Shown: positions 1 through 5,153 of the stretch, piece after piece
Position numbering within the stretch: the stretch's first letter is position 1
Layout: each line of letters starts with the position of its first letter
Source: Rubrobacter sp.
GTDB lineage: Bacteria; Actinomycetota; Rubrobacteria; Rubrobacterales; Rubrobacteraceae
NCBI GenBank assembly: GCA_013815575.1
Contig: JACDFX010000135.1
Coordinates: 1 to 5,979 of the forward strand
Reading direction: 5' to 3'
Length of the DNA: 5,979 bases
The notes under the pieces: generated by a model
Told to the model about the DNA's origin: nothing
The model's input: the letters and a program-made list of their open reading frames with translations, nothing else
Databases searched by the model: none
Made by a program: the position numbers and the translations under genes

Positions 1-419
1 TGCCAGAGGAGCCGGGGGAGGTCGCAAGGTGCGTGCTCGAAAGCCTGGCGCTCAAATACCGGTGGGTGTTGGAGCGGGCCGAGGAGATAACCGGTCGGCG
101 GGCCGAGATTGTCCACGTGGTGGGGGGCGGGGTGAAAAACACCCTCCTGTGCCAACTTACCGCGGACGCAACGCGACGGCCGGTACGGGCTGGACCGGTG
201 GAGGCCACGGCCCTTGGAAATCTCATGGTCCAGGCTTACGCCCGGGGATACCTGGGTTCACTAGAGGAGATCCGGTCCGCTGTACGACGCTCCTCCGTGG
301 GATTGCACGACTACCAGCCGATGGGTAGCGCTGACGAGTGGGACGGGGCTTATGAGAGGTTGCGGAGGGTTATGGACGCTGCTGCACACCTGGACGCGGA
401 AGGGGCGAGGCTTGAGTAG
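1..419 (+). CDS. rhaB: Rhamnulokinase, C-terminal part (5' end outside window)
   Basis: Partial gene: 138 complete codons are visible, read from base 3 to a TAG stop at 417-419. Bases 1-2 finish a codon that begins before the window. The protein is the second actin-like domain of an FGGY carbohydrate kinase. Diagnostic segments are the helix GEVARCVLESLALKYR, the nucleotide-binding loop VVGGGVKNTLLCQLTADAT and the following AGPVEATALGN. The GGG-x-(K/Q)N-x-LL-x-Q and AGPVEA-x-x-LGN wording matches rhamnulokinases better than xylulokinases or glycerol kinases. Known role of the family: cytoplasmic ATP-dependent phosphorylation of L-rhamnulose to L-rhamnulose 1-phosphate, the step after the isomerase encoded at the other end of this operon. 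The gene is called rhaB in enterics and rhaK in rhizobia. The catalytic Asp and N-terminal domain are not visible. A different FGGY substrate such as fuculose, or AI-2 as in LsrK, cannot be fully excluded, but the rhamnose isomerase neighbour argues against it. Confidence 0.88.
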   Translation, partial: PEEPGEVARCVLESLALKYRWVLERAEEITGRRAEIVHVVGGGVKNTLLCQLTADATRRPVRAGPVEATALGNLMVQAYARGYLGSLEEIRSAVRRSSVGLHDYQPMGSADEWDGAYERLRRVMDAAAHLDAEGARLE

Positions 420-443
420 GTGGGGAGGGAGGGATGGAGAACT

Positions 444-458
444 GGGTGGTGACCACCC
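444..458. repeat. Perfect 7-bp inverted repeat flanked by direct repeats
   Basis: The spacer between the kinase and the ABC ATPase contains GGGTGGT-G-ACCACCC, a perfect palindrome with a one-base centre. As RNA it would fold as a 6-bp GC-rich stem with a UGA loop. It is bracketed by two exact copies of GGAGAAC at 436-442 and 459-465, offset by 23 bp or about two helical turns. No U-tract follows, so it does not look like an intrinsic terminator. It could be an operator for a dimeric regulator or an RNA hairpin that tunes expression of the genes downstream. The repeats are plain in the sequence; their function is inference. Confidence 0.5.
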
Positions 459-463
459 GGAGA

Positions 464-476
464 ACCTCGGGGAGGT
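464..476 (+). promoter_or_regulatory. Shine-Dalgarno of the ATPase gene inside a short hairpin
   Basis: GGAGGT at 471-476 lies 9 nt before the ATG at 486 and is the ribosome binding site of the ABC ATPase gene. The same bases can pair with the immediately preceding ACCTC (464-468): ACCTC-GGG-GAGGT makes a 5-bp stem with a 3-nt loop and covers most of the binding site. This could lower translation initiation unless unfolded. The stem is short and may be only marginally stable, so control by it is a guess. The ribosome binding site itself is secure. Confidence 0.55.
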
Positions 477-485
477 CCGAGCGTT

Positions 486-2072
486 ATGAGCCTGTCCGAC
501 GACCCCGGCACACAAGGGGCTGCCACGGTCGCTGAAGCATTACCTGTCTTCCGCCTCCAAAACGCAACCAAGCGCTTCGGTGGTGTGACGGCCGTGGAGG
601 ACGTGGATTTCGACCTGCGCCCCGGTGAGGTACACGCCCTGGTGGGCGAGAACGGCGCGGGCAAGAGCACGCTCATGAAGATAGTTCACGGCCTATATAC
701 GCCCGACGAAGGAACACTGGAGGTGGGCGGAGAGGCCGTCGAGTTCTCCTCGCCGCGCGATGCTGAGGGCGCCGGCATCGCCATGATTCCGCAGGAGCTA
801 GACCTGTTCCCGGAGCTCTCTATTACGGAGAACCTGTTTGTGGGTCGCCACCGGCCCCGCACGCGGTGGGGTACCCTGGACCAGGCCGCCATGCGGGCCG
901 AAGCCCGCGAGCGGTTGAGGTCCCTTGGTGTCGACCTGAACGTCACCACCTCCGTCAAGGGGCTCTCGGCGGCCAACCAGCAGATCGTGGCCATCGCGCG
1001 GGCTCTCGTGGGCGAGGCCAAGGCCGTGGTCATGGACGAGCCAACCGCCTCCCTGACGGACAGGGAGGTTCAACAGCTCTTCAGGATCATCTCGGACCTG
1101 ACCTCAGGCGGCGTGGGGGTTGTCTACATCTCGCACCGCCTGGAGGAGATCTTCACGATCTCCGACCGCACCACCGTCCTGCGCGACGGGCGTCACATCA
1201 TCACCGCGCCCGCGTCCGAACTCGATGCCGAGAAGTTGGTCAATCTCATGGTGGGTCGACCCTTGAACGAGCTGTTCACCCGGAGCCCACACAGCCCCGG
1301 CGAGGTAGCCCTGGAGGTGCGTGGCCTGAGCAGGGCCGGTGAGTTCGAAGATGTAGACCTCGTCCTGCGACGGAGCGAGATCGTGGGTTTGTCCGGGCTC
1401 GTCGGGGCCGGCCGCAGCGAACTGGCCCAGTCGATCTTCGGCATCCGTTCCCCGGAGTCCGGTGAGATACGAATCGACGGCGCGGATGTCCAGATACGCT
1501 CGCCCCAGGCGGCCATGGAGCGGGGCATTTTCTACGTGCCCGAGGAGCGGCGCTCGCAGGGGCTCATTCTGCCGTTCTCCATAAAGAACAACATCACTTT
1601 GAGCATCCTGGACAGGATCGCCCGGTTCGGGTTTTTGCCGAGGTCGGAGCGGCAGACGGCCGACCGGTTCGCCAAGGAGCTCTCTATTCGGGGGGCCAAA
1701 GTGTCCGATCCCGTCAGCCGCCTCTCGGGCGGCAACCAGCAGAAGGTGGTCCTCGCGAAATCGCTTGCCCGCGAGCCCTCCATACTGCTCCTCGACGAAC
1801 CGACCCGGGGCATTGACGTCGGGGCCAAGTCGGAGATCTACCGCCTGATAGACGATCTCGCCAAGAAGGGAAAGGCTATCTTGCTCATCTCTTCCGAGCT
1901 GGAAGAAGTCCTCTCCATGTCCGATCGAGTCGTGGTCATGCGGGAGGGCCGGATCACCGGCGAGTTCGGGCGGGGCGAGGCCAACCAGCAGGTGGTGATG
2001 ACGGCGGCCACCGGCGGTAAGAACCGTCCGGCCCCCGAGCTTAGAGGAAATGAGGCATCCGAAGATGAGTGA
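486..2072 (+). CDS. rhaT: Rhamnose ABC importer, tandem ATP-binding protein (CUT2 family)
   Basis: A 528-residue protein with two fused ABC ATPase domains, the usual size and layout of RbsA/MglA/RhaT-type sugar importers. Domain 1: Walker A GENGAGKST at 54-62, Q-loop Gln103, signature LSAANQQ at 160-166, Walker B VVMDEP at 181-186, H-loop His217. Domain 2: GLVGAGRSE at 304-312 with Arg310 replacing the Walker lysine, VPEERRSQGL at 351-360, canonical signature LSGGNQQK at 413-420, Walker B LLLDEPT at 434-440, and Ser470 where the H-loop His would be. The C-terminal MTAATGG (505-511) is also seen in this family. One composite site (Walker A1, Walker B1 and signature 2) is therefore canonical and the other degenerate, which is normal for CUT2. 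It powers import on the cytoplasmic face. The ATG has a good SD, and the 3' end overlaps the first permease by 8 nt. Rhamnose specificity comes from the neighbours. Not the same as enteric RhaT, a proton symporter. Confidence 0.88.
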   Translation: MSLSDDPGTQGAATVAEALPVFRLQNATKRFGGVTAVEDVDFDLRPGEVHALVGENGAGKSTLMKIVHGLYTPDEGTLEVGGEAVEFSSPRDAEGAGIAMIPQELDLFPELSITENLFVGRHRPRTRWGTLDQAAMRAEARERLRSLGVDLNVTTSVKGLSAANQQIVAIARALVGEAKAVVMDEPTASLTDREVQQLFRIISDLTSGGVGVVYISHRLEEIFTISDRTTVLRDGRHIITAPASELDAEKLVNLMVGRPLNELFTRSPHSPGEVALEVRGLSRAGEFEDVDLVLRRSEIVGLSGLVGAGRSELAQSIFGIRSPESGEIRIDGADVQIRSPQAAMERGIFYVPEERRSQGLILPFSIKNNITLSILDRIARFGFLPRSERQTADRFAKELSIRGAKVSDPVSRLSGGNQQKVVLAKSLAREPSILLLDEPTRGIDVGAKSEIYRLIDDLAKKGKAILLISSELEEVLSMSDRVVVMREGRITGEFGRGEANQQVVMTAATGGKNRPAPELRGNEASEDE

Positions 2073-3066
2073 AGTGCAGGCGCCGACCCCCACAGAAGGC
2101 GGCACCACTATCGGTACCGGGCTGCGCCGGTGGTTGGTGCGCCCCGAGGCCCCTGCCCTGGTGTTCCTGGCAGTTCTGCTGGTGGCCTTCTCGCTCAGCA
2201 GCGACAAGTTCCTGAGCGGCTCCAATCTCGAGTCCATCCTGGTCTCCGTGGCCGTTTTGGGCACGATCGCCCTGGCGGTCAATCAGGTGATCCTGTGCGG
2301 AGAGATAGACATCTCCACGGGCTCGATGATGGGCCTGTGCGCGGTCGCCGCGGGGGCGGTGGCGACGAGCACCGGGGGCCTGATCCTTCCCCTGCTGACC
2401 GGTGTGGCCGTTGGCGCGCTCGCCGGGGCGGTCAATGGTCTGCTGGCAACGCTCGGGCGCATCCCGTCCATAATCGTGACGCTTGGCATGCTCTACGCGT
2501 TGCGCGGGGTGATCCTGCTCGTCACCGGGGGGTCCTGGATCACCGGCATCCCGGACGAAACGCGCGTCCTCGGAACGGGGTCGGTGCTCGGTATAGAGTA
2601 CCCCGTGTTCGTCCTCCTCATCCTGTTCGTGGTGATGGAGCTGGTCAGCCGCCACTCGACCTGGGGCCGGAACGTCTTCGCCGTTGGCGGCAACCGTCGG
2701 GCCTCCCGTCTGGCGGGGCTCCCCATAGACCGGGTCCGTTTCACGGCCTTCGTGCTGGTGGGCGTCTTCGTCGGTATAGCGTCCATCATCTACCTCGGAC
2801 GGGCGGGGTCCGTGCAGACCAATACCGGGACCGGCCTGGAGCTTCAGGTCGTCGCGGCCGTGGTGATAGGGGGTACCAGCATCTCGGGTGGACGGGGTTC
2901 GACGCTGGCCGCCCTCACCGGGGCGGTGCTCATAGGCGTTATCCTCAACGGCCTCATCCTGTTGGGGGTGCCCGGCATCTGGCAAGACGCCGTGCTGGGG
3001 GCCCTGATCCTGCTCGCCGTCGCAACCGACGTGTTGCGCCGGCGGTTGCTGGGAGATAAGTCATGA
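2065..3066 (+). CDS. rhaP: Rhamnose ABC importer, permease subunit 1 (CUT2 family)
   Basis: A 333-residue, highly hydrophobic inner-membrane protein of the RbsC/BPD_transp_2 family, with many successive membrane segments. Family landmarks are GEIDISTGS at about 79-87 (often GGIDLSVGS in relatives), the cytoplasmic loop AVGGNRRASRLAGLPIDRVR near 206-225, and VVIGGTSISGGRGS near 266-279. It forms half of the sugar channel with the next gene product and docks on the tandem ATPase. I chose ATG 2065 because TGAGG (2051-2055) sits 9 nt upstream and the start then overlaps the ATPase stop as ATGAGTGA, a translational-coupling arrangement. An in-frame ATG at 2050 would add 5 residues, but its only purine-rich site, AGAGGA at 2043-2048, is too close. 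The stop overlaps the next start by 4 nt. P versus Q naming follows gene order as in rhizobial rha operons and is tentative. Confidence 0.85.
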   Translation: MSEVQAPTPTEGGTTIGTGLRRWLVRPEAPALVFLAVLLVAFSLSSDKFLSGSNLESILVSVAVLGTIALAVNQVILCGEIDISTGSMMGLCAVAAGAVATSTGGLILPLLTGVAVGALAGAVNGLLATLGRIPSIIVTLGMLYALRGVILLVTGGSWITGIPDETRVLGTGSVLGIEYPVFVLLILFVVMELVSRHSTWGRNVFAVGGNRRASRLAGLPIDRVRFTAFVLVGVFVGIASIIYLGRAGSVQTNTGTGLELQVVAAVVIGGTSISGGRGSTLAALTGAVLIGVILNGLILLGVPGIWQDAVLGALILLAVATDVLRRRLLGDKS

Positions 3067-4022
3067 GCGCGGCCACGGCGGTTCTCAGGCGCTTCAAGTT
3101 CTCCCGCGAGGTCGTGTTGCTCGGGGTGCTGATCGTCCTGATGTTCGTGATGTCCCTGCTCTCGCCGCTCTTCTTCACCGTGGGCAACCTGCTCAACACC
3201 TCGCGCTTTTTCGTCGAGGTGGGGCTCATGGCGCTCGGGATGACCCTGATAATCATCACCGGAGGCATAGACCTCTCGGTCGGGTCGAACGTGGCCCTGG
3301 TCTCGGTCGCCGTCGGGTTTACCTACGCCGCCGGCCTGCCCCTGCCCCTGGCGATCGTGTTCGGCCTCGTGGTGGGCCTGGCCGCCGGCCTCTTTAACGG
3401 CCTCTTTATAACCTTGCTGGACCTGCACCCCCTGGTCGTCACTTTGGGCACCTTCGCCCTGTTTCAGGGCCTGGCGTACGGCCTGTCGAATGCCGAGGCG
3501 GTCTCGGACTTCCCCGACTGGTTCGCCTACTTCGGCCAGGCTTACTTCCTGAACGTGGTACCTGGGCAGCTGTTCATATTTATCCTGGCCGTGGTGGTGG
3601 TCTGGCTGATCCTCTCGCGCACCCGTTTCGGTCGCTACGTCTACGCCATCGGCAACAACGAGGAGGCCGCCCATTTCTCCGGGGTGCCCGTCCGTAGGGT
3701 GAAGTTGGCCCTCTACTCTGGCATCGGGCTACTGGTGGGCATGGCCGCGGTCATCTACACCTCGAGGGTCTACACGGCGCGCGGCGACTCCGGACTTGGG
3801 CTGGAGCTCGACGTGATCTCCGCCGTGGTTCTCGGCGGGGCCAGCATCTACGGCGGATCGGGGACCATAGGAGGCACCGTGCTCGGCGTCCTCATCATCG
3901 CGACCTTGCGAAACGGCCTGGTCCTGGCCGGGGTGCCAAGCACCTGGCAGGTCTTCGTGTTGGGGGTCCTGCTCCTCGTGGCCGTGTTCCTGAACGAGTT
4001 CTTTAGACGAAGGGAGGAGTGA
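3063..4022 (+). CDS. rhaQ: Rhamnose ABC importer, permease subunit 2 (CUT2 family)
   Basis: A 319-residue, multi-spanning membrane protein, paralogous to the gene before it. It carries GGIDLSVGS at 67-75, the cytoplasmic loop AIGNNEEAAHFSGVPVRRVK at 195-214 and VVLGGASIYGGSGTIGG at 255-271, all classic for RbsC-type permeases. The C-terminus is a short basic tail (RRREE). The ATG overlaps the previous stop as ATGA, with GGAG at 3052-3055 seven bases upstream, so it is probably translated by re-initiation with permease 1. This coupling would favour equal amounts of the two different halves of the channel. The protein shows no truncation or frameshift. Membership of the family is certain. The rhamnose substrate comes from operon context, and the choice of rhaQ over rhaP is by position only. 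Confidence 0.85.
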   Translation: MSAATAVLRRFKFSREVVLLGVLIVLMFVMSLLSPLFFTVGNLLNTSRFFVEVGLMALGMTLIIITGGIDLSVGSNVALVSVAVGFTYAAGLPLPLAIVFGLVVGLAAGLFNGLFITLLDLHPLVVTLGTFALFQGLAYGLSNAEAVSDFPDWFAYFGQAYFLNVVPGQLFIFILAVVVVWLILSRTRFGRYVYAIGNNEEAAHFSGVPVRRVKLALYSGIGLLVGMAAVIYTSRVYTARGDSGLGLELDVISAVVLGGASIYGGSGTIGGTVLGVLIIATLRNGLVLAGVPSTWQVFVLGVLLLVAVFLNEFFRRREE

Positions 4023-4087
4023 CCCGCATCAGAGAAAGGAGACCGTCGATGACAGAAAGTAAAGCGTACCGAAAAGGAGGAGAGAAA
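4023..4087 (+). promoter_or_regulatory. A/G-rich leader of the binding-protein gene with two ribosome-binding sites
   Basis: This 65-nt gap is visibly richer in A than its surroundings and almost free of T after 4051. It holds two well-formed Shine-Dalgarno/start pairs in the same frame: AAGGAG (4036-4041) seven bases before ATG 4049, and a full AGGAGG (4075-4080) seven bases before GTG 4088. Codons between the two starts end in G or C in only 3 of 12 cases, against 9 of the first 12 after GTG 4088, so this stretch looks like leader rather than coding sequence. No terminator hairpin or recognisable promoter boxes are seen. A strong second ribosome site fits the need for more binding protein than permease. 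Confidence 0.6.
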
Positions 4088-4165
4088 GTGTACAGATCCG
4101 CGTGGGGGGTCAAGATCGTCCGTGTAGCCCTGCTGATGGCGTTGGTCCTGGTTGCCGCGTCCTGC
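4088..4165 (+). other. Lipoprotein signal peptide and lipobox cysteine
   Basis: The encoded N-terminus has a short basic region (Arg3, Lys9, Arg12), a hydrophobic core VALLMALVLVAA at 13-24 and a lipobox AAS-C whose Cys26 codon is 4163-4165. Signal peptidase II would be expected to cut before Cys26 and leave the binding protein lipid-anchored. Membrane anchoring of binding proteins is usual in Gram-positive-type envelopes and fits an actinobacterial host. Confidence 0.85.
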
Positions 4166-5113
4166 GGCGTGGGCCAGCAGCCATCCCAAGGTGGGGGCGG
4201 CAGCGGGCCAAAGAAGATCTGCATGATGCCCAAGCTTGTCGGCATCCCTTACTTCAACGCCTCCGAGAAGGGTGCCGAGGAGGCGGCCAAGGACCTCGGC
4301 GTCGAGCTTGTCTACGACGGGCCGACGGAGGCAAAAGCAGCGCTCCAATCCCAGATGATCGAGCAGTATATCCAGCAGCAGTGCGGCGCGATCACCGTCG
4401 CCGCCAACGATCCTGATGCCCTCGCGCCTGCCATGAAGAAGGCTGACGAGGCCGGCATCGCCACCGGCGCCTGGGACGCCGACGTGGCCAAGGACGCCCG
4501 CGACGTCTTCGTCAACCAGGCCACCTTCGATGCCATCGGCAAGGAACTGGTCGACGTCATGGCCGAGCAGACCGGTGGCAAGGGAGAGTTCCTGGTCGTT
4601 ACCGGCTCGCTCACCGCACCCAACCAGGTCGCCTGGCTCAAAGCGATGCGCGAACACATGAAGAGCGAGTACCCTGACATGTCCATCTCCTCCGTCGAGC
4701 CTGGTGAGGAGGATCTGCAGCTCAGCCTGGACATAACCAAGAACTACCTCAGGGCCAACCCCGACACAGCCGGCGTCTTCGGCATAACCAGCGTGTCCCT
4801 ACCGGGGGCGGCGGAGGCCATCGAGCAGGAGGGACTCGAGGACGATGTCGCCGTTACCGGGCTTGGCGTCCCCAGCGATATGAAGCCCTACGTCAACTCC
4901 GGGGCCGTAGATAAGTTCGTCCTCTGGAACCCGGTCGACCTCGGATACCTGGCGGTGCACGTGGCCAACGCCCAGATAGAGGGCAACCTGCCCAAGTCCG
5001 GAACCTTTAAGGCCGGCCGCCTCGGCAAGGTCGAGTTGCTCGCCGAGGACGAGGTCCTCCTCGGCCCGCCGCTCGTCTTTACCGAGAAGAACATCGGCGA
5101 GTACGACTTCTAG
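4088..5113 (+). CDS. rhaS: Rhamnose-binding lipoprotein of the ABC importer (RhaS/LsrB-like)
   Basis: A 341-residue extracytoplasmic solute-binding protein of the periplasmic-binding-protein type I fold (ribose/LsrB/RhaS group). Residues 1-25 are a lipoprotein signal (basic start, hydrophobic 13-24, lipobox AAS-C with Cys26), followed by a Gly/Ser linker at 35-40 and the mature fold from about 42. Family landmarks are MPKLVGIPYF at 47-56, YDGPTEAKAALQSQMIEQY at 76-94, WDAD at 129-132, FVNQAT at 141-146 and the C-terminal FTEKNIGEYDF. It captures the sugar outside the membrane and delivers it to the permeases encoded just before it. GTG 4088 is preferred over ATG 4049 for its perfect SD, its normal signal-peptide length and the poor codon use upstream; ATG 4049 would add 13 residues. 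The protein resembles the AI-2 receptor LsrB, but several AI-2 contact positions differ. Rhamnose is inferred from the adjacent isomerase and kinase. Not related to the enteric AraC-type regulator also named RhaS. Confidence 0.85.
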   Translation: MYRSAWGVKIVRVALLMALVLVAASCGVGQQPSQGGGGSGPKKICMMPKLVGIPYFNASEKGAEEAAKDLGVELVYDGPTEAKAALQSQMIEQYIQQQCGAITVAANDPDALAPAMKKADEAGIATGAWDADVAKDARDVFVNQATFDAIGKELVDVMAEQTGGKGEFLVVTGSLTAPNQVAWLKAMREHMKSEYPDMSISSVEPGEEDLQLSLDITKNYLRANPDTAGVFGITSVSLPGAAEAIEQEGLEDDVAVTGLGVPSDMKPYVNSGAVDKFVLWNPVDLGYLAVHVANAQIEGNLPKSGTFKAGRLGKVELLAEDEVLLGPPLVFTEKNIGEYDF

Positions 5114-5139
5114 GGCAGCATCGGTGCCGGCGCTCGAGT

Positions 5140-5147
5140 GGGAGGAG
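5140..5147 (+). promoter_or_regulatory. Ribosome-binding site that decides the TTG start of the isomerase
   Basis: GGGAGGAG lies in the 40-nt gap after the binding-protein stop, with its GGAGG core (5141-5145) eight bases before TTG 5154. An alternative in-frame GTG at 5124 has only a weak TAGGG upstream. No in-frame ATG occurs before about codon 178, so a non-ATG start is required. No terminator-like hairpin is seen in this gap, which supports co-transcription. Confidence 0.7.
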
Positions 5148-5153
5148 AGAGCT

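Noticed and set aside
29..328. Alternative plus-strand frame across the kinase gene
   Set aside because: Gly/Arg/Pro-rich shadow frame. The overlapping kinase frame carries conserved FGGY motifs.
444..458. Intrinsic terminator after the kinase gene
   Set aside because: The hairpin is GC-rich, but no run of T follows it, and the next gene begins 27 bases later in an otherwise continuous operon.
692..702. CCTATATACGC, resembling a -10 promoter element
   Set aside because: It lies inside a conserved part of the ATPase gene (GLYTPDEG), has no matching -35 box and no gene start downstream.
1104..2282. Long minus-strand open frame of 392 codons opposite the ABC ATPase and the start of permease 1
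   Set aside because: It is antisense to clearly conserved genes, has no recognisable motif and a low-complexity composition typical of shadow frames in GC-rich DNA.
2041..3674. Long minus-strand open frames opposite the two permease genes
   Set aside because: The encoded strings are rich in His, Gln, Asp, Glu and Arg, as expected when hydrophobic membrane-protein codons are read in reverse. No ribosome site or family motif was found.
4088..5113. Calling the binding protein LsrB, making the operon an AI-2 (lsr) uptake system
   Set aside because: The operon encodes a clear rhamnose isomerase and a rhamnulokinase-type FGGY domain, and three of six recalled AI-2 contact residues differ.
5114..5153. 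Terminator between the binding-protein and isomerase genes
   Set aside because: Only short fortuitous palindromes such as GCCGGC and CTCGAG are present, with no stable stem plus T-run.
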